64,000 bases of DNA from an uncultured Collinsella sp. (GCA_958445065.1 CAUCQW010000007.1:45234-109233); one strand, 5' to 3'. Shown: positions 27,615 through 36,723, counted from the stretch's first letter. Translations and numbers: made by a program. The notes: generated by a model not told the origin, from the sequence alone.

Positions 27615-28754
27615 ATGGAACTCGACAAACAACAGCTCAAGCGATTGCGCGAGCGCCATCATCGGCGCCACGGCATCCGCCCCGCCCATAGCGAGGCCAC
27701 GGAGAACGCCACCCGCTTCCTAAAGCGCGCATTCAACATTCGCGAGGGACGCGCGCCCTATCACGTGATTCGCAAGCGCTTTGTAAACGGGGCGCGCCTG
27801 ACTGGCTCGCACTTATGCATCCTGATCATTGCCATGTTGATCGCGAGCATCGGCCTCGATATCGACTCGGACATTGCCATCGTGGGCGCCATGCTCATCT
27901 GTCCGCTCATGGGCTCGGTCCTTGCCATGGCATACGGCATCGCCACGCTCGACCGCGAGATTGCCGTCGAGGCAATTGCCGGCCTCGCGCTGCAGATGGT
28001 CTTTTGTCTAATCACGTCCACGCTGTACTTTAAGCTCTCGCCCCTTGGCACCACCACGGCCGCCATCATCGACAACTCGACACCGACTGTGTGGGACCTT
28101 GCCGTCGCGCTCGCGGGCGGCTTTGCGGGCGGCCTGGGCAACTCGCGCGACCAGGAACCCGCCACGCTCATCGCCGGCGTGGCCGTGGCGACCGCGCTCA
28201 TGCCGCCCCTGTGCGCGGCGGGCTATGGCATCGCCATCGCAAGCGGGTCGCTGTTTCTTTCAGCCCTCTACGAGTTTGGCATCAACGTGGTCTTTATCGC
28301 ACTGGCTGCCGAAGCCGTGCTGCTTCTTTTGCGCGTGCCGCTCAAGCGCGACCTCAACGGCGACGGCATTGTGACCGCCGAGGAAAACGCCGAGGTCGAT
28401 GAGCTGTCACACAAGGTGCGCCGCCGCATCATCGTGGGCACGGTGATCTTTGCCATCCCCTGCATCGTTATGACCGCGGGATCCATTGGCTCGGCGCAGG
28501 CCGGCGTGCAGGACGGCTATGGCGTCACCGAAACCACGCGCGAGCTTGCCGCGCTGCTGCCGGGCTTTAAGGATTACACCGTTGCCGTCGAGACCTCGGC
28601 CACCGAAGGCGAGGAGGAGGGCCTTGTCGAGCGCGAGGTTGTCGCCCATGTGACGACAAGCGAGGCGCTTGGGGCACACGACCGCCGTGTAGCCCGCAAG
28701 CTCATCGACCTCAATGTGCCCGAGCTCGATCGCGTGGAGTTTGATGTGCAGTAA
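27615..28754 (+). CDS. DUF389 membrane protein with an EF-hand-like loop
   Basis: A 379-residue protein of the DUF389/TIGR00341 family (uncharacterised polytopic membrane proteins). Hydrophobic segments run from about residue 65 to 240 and again around 275-295; the motifs GAMLICPLMG and ALMPPLCAAGYG are characteristic. Between them, residues 246-257 read DLNGDGIVTAEE, a textbook EF-hand calcium loop (D, N, D, G, T and E at positions 1, 3, 5, 6, 9, 12). The final 80 residues are soluble. The start ATG at 27615 has only a weak GAGGTAG upstream. Function is unknown. Confidence 0.88.
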   Translation: MELDKQQLKRLRERHHRRHGIRPAHSEATENATRFLKRAFNIREGRAPYHVIRKRFVNGARLTGSHLCILIIAMLIASIGLDIDSDIAIVGAMLICPLMGSVLAMAYGIATLDREIAVEAIAGLALQMVFCLITSTLYFKLSPLGTTTAAIIDNSTPTVWDLAVALAGGFAGGLGNSRDQEPATLIAGVAVATALMPPLCAAGYGIAIASGSLFLSALYEFGINVVFIALAAEAVLLLLRVPLKRDLNGDGIVTAEENAEVDELSHKVRRRIIVGTVIFAIPCIVMTAGSIGSAQAGVQDGYGVTETTRELAALLPGFKDYTVAVETSATEGEEEGLVEREVVAHVTTSEALGAHDRRVARKLIDLNVPELDRVEFDVQ

Positions 28755-28829
28755 TACGCGACGTGGGATGGATGCGCGCAGCCGCGCGTCACGACATGGC
28801 GCAGACGTGACGCGGGCCACGAGCAAATA

Positions 28830-28860
28830 GCGGGGCGCGGTCCATGGCCGCGCTCCGCTC
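28830..28860. terminator. Hairpin between convergent genes
   Basis: AGCGGGGCGCGG (28830-28841) pairs with CCGCGCTCCGCT (28849-28860), one mismatch. It lies 75 nt past the DUF389 stop and 20 nt before the stop of the convergent minus-strand gene at 28880, so it could end both transcripts. Confidence 0.65.
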
Positions 28861-28879
28861 GCTGATTTATTGCCGTGAA

Positions 28880-29329
28880 TCAGCTGTCCGCATCGACATC
28901 GCCAGACTCCACTGTAAACGCCGGACCGGTACTCACCAGATAAAAACGGGTCACCTTGGTATCTCTAAATAGGTAGAGCAAGCCCTGATCGCGTCGGCGC
29001 GAAATATACGCCACGTGGACCGTACCGAATTCTTCGCCGTTTTCCTTCTTTAATATCAGGATGTTGGGGTCATCCGTACGCTTAAACTGCCCGTCTGTGC
29101 AGATTCCGTCTTGGTCGACCAGCTGCCATCGACAGTTGTCCTCCTCAAGAAAAGCCAGGGTTTCCCGACTTGTTTCGTCATCCCGATAGTAACCATCAAT
29201 GGCAAAGCCTTCGGAAACGCATTCCTGCATATAGGATGTTTCTCGATTTATAGCAAACTGCCCTGCAGCGCCCAGGAGCACAGCCAGGCAGACCACTGCG
29301 AGGGCTATCGAGATAGTACGGCGGTTCAT
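28880..29329 (-). CDS. Hypothetical membrane-anchored extracytoplasmic protein
   Basis: A 149-residue protein with an N-terminal signal-anchor (basic MNRR, hydrophobic to about residue 27) and a mostly polar, acidic outer domain with scattered aromatic residues. There is no lipobox cysteine at the end of the hydrophobic segment, so it is likely a membrane anchor or cleaved signal. No family was recognised. GC and codon use look slightly lower than the neighbours. A start at ATG 29329 is assumed from the signal sequence; no strong ribosome site is evident. It is monocistronic. Confidence 0.7.
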   Translation of the reverse strand: MNRRTISIALAVVCLAVLLGAAGQFAINRETSYMQECVSEGFAIDGYYRDDETSRETLAFLEEDNCRWQLVDQDGICTDGQFKRTDDPNILILKKENGEEFGTVHVAYISRRRDQGLLYLFRDTKVTRFYLVSTGPAFTVESGDVDADS

Positions 29330-29529
29330 GTCAACCAGCCCGATACTTGTTTAACGGAGTGCAAAACATACTTGGTACCTCCGGTATCATGACGAACGTC
29401 ACCTACGGCCTGCCGGCAATCATATGTTTACAACATCAAACCATATGGCAACCACTCGCGAGAGGAGTATCGGCGAACGGTGCATTTTTGCGTTCTATTG
29501 GCCAAACGTCAACGCGCGCTACGGCTCTT

Positions 29530-29569
29530 GCTCGACCTATTCAGATCTTGTCGCATACTACCGTAGATC
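29530..29569. repeat. Fragment related to the right arm of the 30641-30946 element
   Basis: GCTCGACCTATTCAGATCTT and the bases after it align with 30822-30861 (GCTCGGCCTATTCAGATTTT and onward) with about seven differences over 40 bases, in the same orientation. The two copies flank the 3-hydroxyacyl-CoA dehydrogenase gene. Confidence 0.65.
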
Positions 29570-29599
29570 CCCAACGCTTCCGCCCCCAAGAGATCATTT

Positions 29600-30559
29600 T
29601 TAGTACGTAAAGAAGCCCTCGCCCGAGCTTTCGCCCAGCTTACCTTCGTCGAGCATCTTCTTGAGGACGGACGCCATAGCCTTAAAGTTGTAGGGCATCA
29701 TCATCTTCTTGAGCAGCGGGCTCACCAAGCCCGGCACCTTCTGATACTGCATGACGATGTTGTAGGCCGTCTGGATACCCACCGTGTCGAATACGCGGAA
29801 CGGGCCCTTGGGAGCGCCGGTGCCACGCGTCCATGCGAGGTCAATGCTCTTGGGGTCGCTCACGCCCGAAACGTACAGGTCAAGACCCGAAAGCAACCAC
29901 GGTACCAGCATGGAGTTGAGCAGGTAGCCGTTCTTTTCCTTGTTGACGGGCAGGGCAAGCATGCGGATGTCGTTGGCGAAGTCGACGAGCTCGTCGAAGT
30001 AGCGCTTGTCGGTTTGGTCCTGTGCCATGACCTCGGTCATGTTGTTCTTCCAGATAGAGTTGGCAAAGTGCAGCGACAGGTACTTCTCGGGACGGCCGGT
30101 GTACTTGGCAAAGGTGCTCGGCAGCAGCGTGGATGAGTTGGTCACGATGACGGTCTTTTGCGGCAGAACCGGGGCGAGCTTCTTGTAGAAGTCGATCTTT
30201 GCCTGGGTGTCCTCGGCCATAGACTCGATGACCAGGTCGGCGTCGGCCACGGCCTTGGCAAGATCGAGCTCCAGCTTGAGTGTGGAGTAGGCACGCTCGA
30301 CGGCGGCGAGCGCCGCTTCCTTGTCGAAGGGCTGGGTGCCATCGGCGATACCGGCGCACCACTCGCCCGTACCGTCCGCCATGCCCTCGATTGCCGCGAT
30401 GTACTCCTTGCGCACGCGATCGATCTTGGGCTGGGTGCGGCCGATGCTGCCCTCGCTGCGCAGCCAAATCGTTACATCAAAGCCGCAGTAGGCAGCCTGA
30501 AAGGCAATCTGGCTTCCCAACACGCCGCCGCCGGCAACACAAACGGTCTTGTAGCTCAT
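29600..30559 (-). CDS. 3-hydroxyacyl-CoA dehydrogenase
   Basis: A 319-residue NAD-dependent dehydrogenase that oxidises 3-hydroxyacyl-CoA or runs in reverse for butyrate-type synthesis. The Rossmann motif GGGVLGSQIA is at about 10-19; VTNSSTLLPS and the catalytic-His-equivalent LHFANSIWKNNMTEV follow, then the C-terminal helical dimerisation domain ending SSGEGFFTY. In the usual family motif HFFNP the prolyl part is replaced here by HFANS, so substrate range may differ. AGAGAGG precedes the ATG. It is on the same strand as the activase upstream, separated by a large inverted repeat. Confidence 0.9.
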   Translation of the reverse strand: MSYKTVCVAGGGVLGSQIAFQAAYCGFDVTIWLRSEGSIGRTQPKIDRVRKEYIAAIEGMADGTGEWCAGIADGTQPFDKEAALAAVERAYSTLKLELDLAKAVADADLVIESMAEDTQAKIDFYKKLAPVLPQKTVIVTNSSTLLPSTFAKYTGRPEKYLSLHFANSIWKNNMTEVMAQDQTDKRYFDELVDFANDIRMLALPVNKEKNGYLLNSMLVPWLLSGLDLYVSGVSDPKSIDLAWTRGTGAPKGPFRVFDTVGIQTAYNIVMQYQKVPGLVSPLLKKMMMPYNFKAMASVLKKMLDEGKLGESSGEGFFTY

Positions 30560-30640
30560 GGAACGGTCCTCTCTTACGTAATTCCATAGATGTGTATTTA
30601 TTCAACCGTAAGGATGACGCACGCTGGGGGTGGGTTCTAT

Positions 30641-30946
30641 AAACGGGCGGTATTTCGCGGCAAACGGCTACATATGTTCATTATCTCAGGGTTCCGAGGA
30701 CAGTTTTTGGTGCCACCGAGACGTCGTTTTTGGAAGTATGCGGCAAATTCCGGAACTCTTGAGCACATCCTGGTTTTTCGCCAATAAAACCGCAGGTACA
30801 GAGCTTGGACATATCCGGTGTGCTCGGCCTATTCAGATTTTGCCGCATACTTCCGAAATCTAAGTTCGCAAAGGGTGATAGTTGGGGCATTTACGCAACA
30901 TATGTCCAGCAAAAACGGGTGGTAGTCGATACGCTACCGCCCGTTT
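30641..30946. repeat. Large imperfect inverted repeat filling the intergenic gap
   Basis: In the 415-nt gap upstream of the dehydrogenase, paired blocks occur in mirror order: AAACGGGCGGTA (30641-30652) with TACCGCCCGTTT (30935-30946); ACATATGT (30670-30677) with ACATATGT (30898-30905); and GGAAGTATGCGGCAAA (30732-30747) with TTTGCCGCATACTTCC (30839-30854). The bases between blocks have diverged. This suggests an old inverted duplication of about 110 bp or a decayed mobile element. No gene is seen within. Confidence 0.7.
30911..30946 (-). terminator. Terminator of the dehydratase activase gene
   Basis: On the minus strand AAACGGGCGGTAG pairs with CTACCACCCGTTT around an 8-nt loop and runs into TTTTTGC. 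It starts 28 nt past the activase stop. Its left half is also the outer arm of the surrounding inverted repeat. Confidence 0.72.
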
Positions 30947-30974
30947 GTCTCATATCTAGCCCATAGCAGGCCAG

Positions 30975-33900
30975 TTACTTCTTAATGCCGCGTCCCAGAC
31001 GCTCGGCGACCGACGCAACGGCTTCCTCGCTGGCCGGTCCGCAGCTCGCGCAGCCGTCGTGGGCACGCATCTGGCCAGTGACCTCGTCCATCGCGAGCGG
31101 CGCCACCTTCTCGAGCTTAAAGCCCTTACCGGCGCGCATGTTCTCCTTGGCCACGCTGATCATGAGTTTAATGCGGTTGAGCTGGTTGACCTCGGACGCA
31201 CCGGGATCGTAGTCCACAGCGACGATGTTGCTCTCGGGATGCTGGCGGCGCAGCTCCTTGATCACGGCCTTGCCCACCACGTGGTTGGGCAGGCACGCAA
31301 AGGGCTGCGTGCAGATGATGTTGGGCGCACCATGGTCGATCAGGTCGAGCATCTCGGCCGTGAGCAACCAGCCCTCGCCCATGTTGTTGCACACCGAAAG
31401 CACCGTGCGGGCCTTGTCGGCCATGGCACCGATGCGCTCGGGCGCCTCAAAGCGACGGGACTTCTCGAGCATCTCTTCCACCGGCGTACGCATCCAGTCC
31501 ACGAGCTTGATGAGCGCTTGCATGCCCGCACGCGTCGTGGCGGAGCTGCCCAGCTCGTCCTTCTGCAGTTCGGCGTTACTCATGGAGTAGAGGAAGAAGT
31601 CGAGCAGGCCCGGCACCACAGCCTCGCAACCCTCGCGCTCGATGACGTCGACCACGTGGTTGTTGGCCGTGGGATGGAACTTGACCAAGATCTCGCCGAC
31701 CACGCCCACGCGCGGCTTGGTGCCCTCGCCCACAAGCGGCATGGTATCGAACGCGCGGATGGCCTCGCGGCACAGCTTGGTGTAGTTATGCCTGTTGAAC
31801 TTGGGCGCCAGCTTGCGGGCGCGCGCCATGTACTCCTCGTAGAGTGCGTTCGCCGCACCGGGCGTTGCCTCGTACGGGCGGCAACGATAGAGCATCTGCA
31901 TCATCACGTCGCCAAAGAGCACCGCGTAGACTGCCTGCTTAAGCAGCGCCGGCGTAATCTTAAAGCCGGGGTTGTCCTCGCCCAGCGCCACGGCCGAAAG
32001 CGAGATCACCGGAATCTCGGGGTGGCCGCTCTCGCGCAGGGCCTTGCGGATAAGCGCGATGTAGTTGGTGGCACGGCAGCCACCGCCGGTCTGGCTGATG
32101 ACCACGGCTGTCTTGGACAGGTCGTACCGACCGCTCTCGATGGCCTCCATGATCTGACCCGTCACCAGGATCGACGGATAGCAGATGTCGTTGTTCACAT
32201 AGCGCAGACCGGCCTCGACGGCATCGTGGTCAGTCGAGGGCAGCAGCTCCAGGTTGTAGCCGGCACCGCGGAACACCTCTTTGACCAGGTCAAAGTGGAT
32301 CGGCGCCATCTGCGGGCACAGGATGGTGTAACCCTCCTCGCGCATCTGCTCGGTAAAGGGCACCTTGGGCCATGCGGTCGAGGCGCTCTCACGCTGCGCC
32401 TCGAACGTGTACTTGCGGCTCGCGAATGCGGGAGCATCCATGGAGGGTGCCACCGGCGCGGCGTCGCCCTGCTCGTAGGCCTCGCCCGCTGCCGTAGCCT
32501 CGGCCAAGCGCTCGGCCTCCTGGTCCTTGAGCGCCGCCATGAGCGAGCGGATGCGGATGCGCGCAGCGCCCAGGTTGGACACCTCGTCGATCTTGAGCAC
32601 GGTGTAGATCTTGCCGCTGGCCTCAAGGATTTCCTGCACCTGGTCGGTGGTCAGAGCGTCCAGGCCACAGCCGAAGGAATTGAGCTGGATCAGATCCAGG
32701 TCGTTGCGCATCGTCACAAAACGGGCGACGGCATACAGGCGGCTGTGGTACATCCACTGGTCGACGACGCGAATCGGACGCTCAGGCTTTACCAGGTGCG
32801 CGAGCGAATCCTCGGTAAAGACCGCAAAGCCAAAGCTCGAGATAAGCTCGGGCAGGGCATGGTTGATCTCGGGGTCGTTATGGTAGGGGCGGCCGGCGAG
32901 CACAATGCCGTGGCCACCGTGGTCCTCGACCCACTTAAGAGCCTCCTCGCCCATGGTCTGGATGTCCTCATGGAAACGCGCATCGGCCTCAAAGGCAGCG
33001 TTGACAGCGGCATCGACCTCGGAGCGCGTGATCTTGGGCCCACGCACGCGACCGCGACCGGCTTGCGCATCGGCCACACGGTCGACGGCGAGCACCTGGT
33101 ACAGACGGCGCTTGAGCTCGGTCTTGTCGTGATACGGCACAAACGGATACAGGAACTCGATGTTCTGCTCGCGGATCTCGTCGATGTTGAGTGCCAACGC
33201 CGTGGGGTAGCTCATGACGATGGGGCAGTTATAGCAGTTGCCAGCCGTCGGATCCTCCTTGCGCTCCCAGCGCACGCACGGCATCCAGATGAAGTCGACA
33301 TCGCGGTCGATAAGGTTCATCACATGGCCGTGGCTCATCTTTGCCGGATAGCACACGCTCTCGGACGGCATGGACTCGATGCCCGCCTGGTAGGTCTTCT
33401 TGCTCGACTGGTCGGACAGCTGCACGCTAAAGCCCAGGCGCGTAAAGAACGCATGCCAGAAGGGGTAGTTCTCGTACATGTTGAGTGCGCGCGGGATACC
33501 CACGGTGCCGCGCGGGGCCTCGTCGGGGCTCAGCACCTCGCGGTTAAAGAGCAGCTCGTTTTTCTTTTTAAAGAGGTTAGGAGCCTCGGTTTTTTGCTTT
33601 TTGTGGCCGGCACCCTTCTCGCAGCGGTTACCGGTAATGAAACGCCTGCCGCCGCCAAAATCGTTGACGGTGAGCTGGCAGTTGTTGGAGCAACGGCCGC
33701 AGCGGACGTGTTTTTGCGTCACGGTGAGGTGCGCGATGTCCTCGGCAGAAAGGATGGTCGAGGTGCCGTCGGCGCCGGCGCGGTCGCGGGCGAGCAGGGC
33801 CGCACCGTAAGCACCCATGCAGCCGGCGATGTCGGGACGCACGGCGTGCACGCCGGTGAGCTGCTCATATGCGCGCAGCGTGGCATCGGACATAAAGGTG

Positions 33901-35762
33901 CCACCCTGAACGATCACCTGGCTGCCGATCTCCTTGGGGTCGCGCAGCTTAATGACCTTGAACAGGGCATTCTTGATGACGGAATAGGACAGGCCGGCCG
34001 CGATGTCGCCCACCGTGGCACCTTCCTTTTGCGCCTGCTTGACGCGCGAGTTCATAAAGACCGTGCAGCGGCTGCCCAAATCGACCGGGGCCTTGGCATG
34101 GATGGCGGCATCGGCGAACGCGCGCACGTCCATGTTCATGGACACGGCGAAGCTCTCGATAAAGCTGCCGCAGCCCGATGAGCAGGCCTCGTTGAGCATA
34201 ATGTGCTCGATGACGCCGTCCTTCACGCGCAGGCACTTCATGTCCTGGCCGCCGATGTCCAGGATAAACTCGACACCGGGCAGGAATGCCTTGGCGCCGC
34301 GCAGGTGCGCGACGGTCTCGATCTCGCCGGAATCGGCCTTGAGGGCCTCGATGAGCAGCGCCTCGCCATAACCGGTGGTGGTCACGTGGCCGATGGTGCA
34401 GCCGGCAGGGATGTGGTTGTAGAAATCGGCCATGATGACCTTGGCCGTGCCCAGGATGTCGCCGTTGTTGTTGCCGTACCAGGTGTGCAACAGCTGGCCG
34501 TCCTCGCCCACGAGCGCGGCCTTCATGGTGGTTGAGCCGGCGTCGATGCCGATGAACACGCGGCCGGTGTAGCCGTCAAGCTTGCCCTTGGGGACAACCT
34601 CGGTGTCATGACGGTTCTTGAACTTGGCAAAGTCCTCGTCGGTGGCAAAGAGCGGATCCAGGCGCTCGACCTCGGCACCCTGCGTGTCGCCGAGGCTATC
34701 GATGGCCTCGATGAGCTGCGGGAACGTGCTGAGCTTGCTGGACTCGTGCGCCATGGCGGCGCCGCTCGCCACAAACAGGTGGGCGTTTTGGGGCACGATG
34801 CGGTGCTCCTCGTCCAGGTTGAGCGTGAGGTAGAAGCGGTGGCGCAGCTCGGAGAGGTACTGCAGCGGGCCGCCCAGGAAGGCGACGTTACCGCGGATGG
34901 GGCGGCCGCACGCCAGGCCCGAGATGGTCTGAGTCACGACAGCCTGGAAGATGGAGGCAGCCACGTCCTCGGGGCGGGCGCCCTCGTTGAGCAGCGGCTG
35001 CACGTCGGTCTTGGCAAAGACGCCGCAGCGGCTGGCGATGGGATAGATGGTGGTGGCGTTGGCCGCGAGCTCGTTGAGGCCGCTCGCGTCGGTGTGCAGC
35101 AGGGTTGCCATCTGGTCGATGAAGGCGCCCGTACCGCCGGCGCAGGTGCCGTTCATGCGCTGCTCGATACCGTTGTCGAAGTAGATGATCTTGGCGTCCT
35201 CGCCGCCCAGCTCGATGGCGACATCGGTAGACGGGATGAGGGTCTCGACGGCACGCTTGCTGGCGATGACCTCTTGGACAAACTCCAGGTCGAGCCATTG
35301 GGAGAGCAGAAGACCACCCGAACCGGTAATGGCGCAGGTCATCTGGGCCGTCGGCAGCACGGTCGCAGCGCCCTCGAACAGGTCGCGGGCGCAGGCGCGG
35401 ACGTCGGTGTGATGGCGCTGGTACTTGGCGTAGACGATCTGGTTGTCGTCGTTGAGCACGGCGAGCTTGACGGTAGTGGAGCCCACGTCGATGCCCAGGT
35501 GCAGGTTGCCGCGGGCGGCCTCGGGGTTGAAGATCGCGCCTTCGGGGGCTTGGGCGGCGGTGGCGGCTGCGGGCTCAGCGGCGGTGGCGGGCTCGCTAGC
35601 GATGGACGTCTCCCCTGCCGTGTTCTTGGCATCGGCAACTGCCTCGGCGACCTTCTCGGCAGCGGCGGTCGCGGCCTTCTGCGCAGCGTCCACCACGGCG
35701 GGCGCGGCCTCGCGTGCGGCAGCGACCACACGGTCTTTAATGCCCTCGACGAGTTTGCTCAT
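30975..35762 (-). CDS. Giant acyl-CoA dehydratase activase-like protein (two BcrAD/BadFG modules plus DUF2229 region)
   Basis: A 1595-residue protein of the activase-related family. Two ASKHA ATPase modules start with GIDVGSTTVK (about 90-99) and GIDAGSTTMK (405-414). Each has the cysteine region that would hold a bridging [4Fe-4S] cluster: GTCAGGTGAF with SRCGVF, and EACSSGCGSF with SRCTVF. A cysteine cluster CGRCSNNC (688-695) follows, then a long DUF2229/2-hydroxyglutaryl-CoA dehydratase D-like region, ending with CASCG. The first 75 residues are an Ala-rich helix and linker. Activases inject an electron into 2-hydroxyacyl-CoA dehydratases; no separate alpha/beta dehydratase genes are nearby, so the target is unknown. 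AGAGGAG precedes the ATG. The TetR gene lies 12 nt upstream. Confidence 0.93.
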   Translation of the reverse strand: MSKLVEGIKDRVVAAAREAAPAVVDAAQKAATAAAEKVAEAVADAKNTAGETSIASEPATAAEPAAATAAQAPEGAIFNPEAARGNLHLGIDVGSTTVKLAVLNDDNQIVYAKYQRHHTDVRACARDLFEGAATVLPTAQMTCAITGSGGLLLSQWLDLEFVQEVIASKRAVETLIPSTDVAIELGGEDAKIIYFDNGIEQRMNGTCAGGTGAFIDQMATLLHTDASGLNELAANATTIYPIASRCGVFAKTDVQPLLNEGARPEDVAASIFQAVVTQTISGLACGRPIRGNVAFLGGPLQYLSELRHRFYLTLNLDEEHRIVPQNAHLFVASGAAMAHESSKLSTFPQLIEAIDSLGDTQGAEVERLDPLFATDEDFAKFKNRHDTEVVPKGKLDGYTGRVFIGIDAGSTTMKAALVGEDGQLLHTWYGNNNGDILGTAKVIMADFYNHIPAGCTIGHVTTTGYGEALLIEALKADSGEIETVAHLRGAKAFLPGVEFILDIGGQDMKCLRVKDGVIEHIMLNEACSSGCGSFIESFAVSMNMDVRAFADAAIHAKAPVDLGSRCTVFMNSRVKQAQKEGATVGDIAAGLSYSVIKNALFKVIKLRDPKEIGSQVIVQGGTFMSDATLRAYEQLTGVHAVRPDIAGCMGAYGAALLARDRAGADGTSTILSAEDIAHLTVTQKHVRCGRCSNNCQLTVNDFGGGRRFITGNRCEKGAGHKKQKTEAPNLFKKKNELLFNREVLSPDEAPRGTVGIPRALNMYENYPFWHAFFTRLGFSVQLSDQSSKKTYQAGIESMPSESVCYPAKMSHGHVMNLIDRDVDFIWMPCVRWERKEDPTAGNCYNCPIVMSYPTALALNIDEIREQNIEFLYPFVPYHDKTELKRRLYQVLAVDRVADAQAGRGRVRGPKITRSEVDAAVNAAFEADARFHEDIQTMGEEALKWVEDHGGHGIVLAGRPYHNDPEINHALPELISSFGFAVFTEDSLAHLVKPERPIRVVDQWMYHSRLYAVARFVTMRNDLDLIQLNSFGCGLDALTTDQVQEILEASGKIYTVLKIDEVSNLGAARIRIRSLMAALKDQEAERLAEATAAGEAYEQGDAAPVAPSMDAPAFASRKYTFEAQRESASTAWPKVPFTEQMREEGYTILCPQMAPIHFDLVKEVFRGAGYNLELLPSTDHDAVEAGLRYVNNDICYPSILVTGQIMEAIESGRYDLSKTAVVISQTGGGCRATNYIALIRKALRESGHPEIPVISLSAVALGEDNPGFKITPALLKQAVYAVLFGDVMMQMLYRCRPYEATPGAANALYEEYMARARKLAPKFNRHNYTKLCREAIRAFDTMPLVGEGTKPRVGVVGEILVKFHPTANNHVVDVIEREGCEAVVPGLLDFFLYSMSNAELQKDELGSSATTRAGMQALIKLVDWMRTPVEEMLEKSRRFEAPERIGAMADKARTVLSVCNNMGEGWLLTAEMLDLIDHGAPNIICTQPFACLPNHVVGKAVIKELRRQHPESNIVAVDYDPGASEVNQLNRIKLMISVAKENMRAGKGFKLEKVAPLAMDEVTGQMRAHDGCASCGPASEEAVASVAERLGRGIKK

Positions 35763-35774
35763 CTGTTTCTCCTC

Positions 35775-36485
35775 TTAGTTGTTGGACTTGACGGTTGCGG
35801 CGGTGTCGGCCGAGTCCTCGAGCTGCAGGTTCAATAACTTCATGCCGTATTCCGGCACGTTGATATCGATGGGTTGGCCATACAGGTCGCCGGGGCGCAC
35901 AAAGGCGATAACCGTCATGATGCGCGCCATGGTCTCGGGCGATTCGGAAAGGTCACGCTCAAACCAGCGCTGAATCATGCCGACCTCGGCACTCACGACG
36001 TAGGTGACGTAGTAGTCAAAGAACGTGCCCAGCGCCAGGCCCAAAATGCCCGTCTGCGCACGCGGCGCCACGGCCTCACGTGCGGTGTCGATAATCCTTT
36101 TAATGAAGGCCTGGTCGCCGCCCGGACCCAGCAGCGCACCGATTAAGTCGCGGTTGGCCGCAAGATAACGCAGCAGCTCAACCGAACCGGGCGCCGGCTC
36201 GAGCTCATCGATGTTGTGATAGAGATCGGGCAGCTGAGCTGCAGTGATGAGCTCAATGCGCTCACGAATCTCGGCCAGCAAACCGTCCTCGATTTGATTG
36301 ATAAAGTCGGGAATATCGCGGTAGTGCGAATAGAACGTGCGACGCGTAAGGCCAGCGCGCTCGGTGAGCGACGCAACATTAATGCGCGAAAGGTCGCCGC
36401 TTTCGGCAAGCTCGCTAGCAAGTGCCTGGCGAAGGGCACGCTGCGAGCGAAGGGACCGGCGATCACATTTCTCGAGCTGGGACAA
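35775..36485 (-). CDS. TetR/AcrR family transcriptional regulator
   Basis: A 236-residue regulator. The N-terminal helix-turn-helix covers about 12-60 (INVASLTERAGLTRRTFYSHYRDIP); the C-terminal ligand domain is long. It begins at TTG 36485 with GGAGGACGC directly before, so the rare start is well supported. It is the first gene of a probable operon with the giant activase (12-nt gap), and likely autoregulates through the palindrome at 36537-36551. The ligand is unknown; an acyl-CoA or hydroxy acid would suit the neighbour. Confidence 0.9.
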   Translation of the reverse strand: MSQLEKCDRRSLRSQRALRQALASELAESGDLSRINVASLTERAGLTRRTFYSHYRDIPDFINQIEDGLLAEIRERIELITAAQLPDLYHNIDELEPAPGSVELLRYLAANRDLIGALLGPGGDQAFIKRIIDTAREAVAPRAQTGILGLALGTFFDYYVTYVVSAEVGMIQRWFERDLSESPETMARIMTVIAFVRPGDLYGQPIDINVPEYGMKLLNLQLEDSADTAATVKSNN

Positions 36486-36536
36486 GCGTCCTCCTTGTTA
36501 CTCATCCTGTGCGCTATTGCACAGTGCGAGTATTAT

Positions 36537-36551
36537 TGCACACCGTGTGCA
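36537..36551 (-). promoter_or_regulatory. Putative operator of the TetR-activase operon
   Basis: TGCACACCGTGTGCA is a palindrome with 6-bp arms about 50 nt upstream of the TTG start of the TetR gene; another partial TGCACA lies at 36518-36523. Position and symmetry fit TetR autoregulation. Confidence 0.5.
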
Positions 36552-36576
36552 TCAACACGTAAAGGCAATATTTGGA

Positions 36577-36607
36577 ATGTGGCAGAGGGACTGTCCCTTT
36601 GTCACAT
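36577..36607. repeat. CTGTCCC-core hairpin, ATGTGACA arm type (copy 1 of 2)
   Basis: ATGTGGCAGAGGG (36577-36589) pairs imperfectly with CCCTTTGTCACAT (36595-36607) around the core ACTGTCCC. A related copy is at 37290-37318. This one is not next to a stop codon. Confidence 0.72.
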
Positions 36608-36723
36608 CCCGGGGCGGCATTATCGTTTGTCCAAAATGGCATTCGTGAGTAGAATAGTGTCGACGGCAGCCCAAGTTGTAGCTAGCTGGGCAGCGCCGTT
36701 GTTTGCATTAGGGGGTCAACGCC
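36608..36723. other. Non-coding stretch downstream of the small peptide gene
   Basis: Contains the GC-rich stem GGCAGCCCA (36665-36673) with TGGGCAGCGCC (36688-36698), just past the end of the 41-codon peptide gene on its own strand. It could be its terminator or, read on the plus strand, part of an antisense RNA. With neighbouring features it makes up an 830-nt stretch (36486-37318) with no conventional gene. Confidence 0.4.

Noticed and set aside
30560..30974. Riboswitch upstream of the dehydrogenase
   Set aside because: No conserved aptamer blocks found; the pairing is explained by the inverted repeat and the activase terminator.
31059..34181. 1040-codon open frame antisense to the dehydratase activase
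   Set aside because: Long only because GC-rich DNA lacks stops in this frame; no domain and no ribosome site.
36577..36607. Transcription terminator of the TetR-activase operon
   Set aside because: It lies upstream of the TetR start, not downstream of a gene end; better placed in the CTGTCCC hairpin family.
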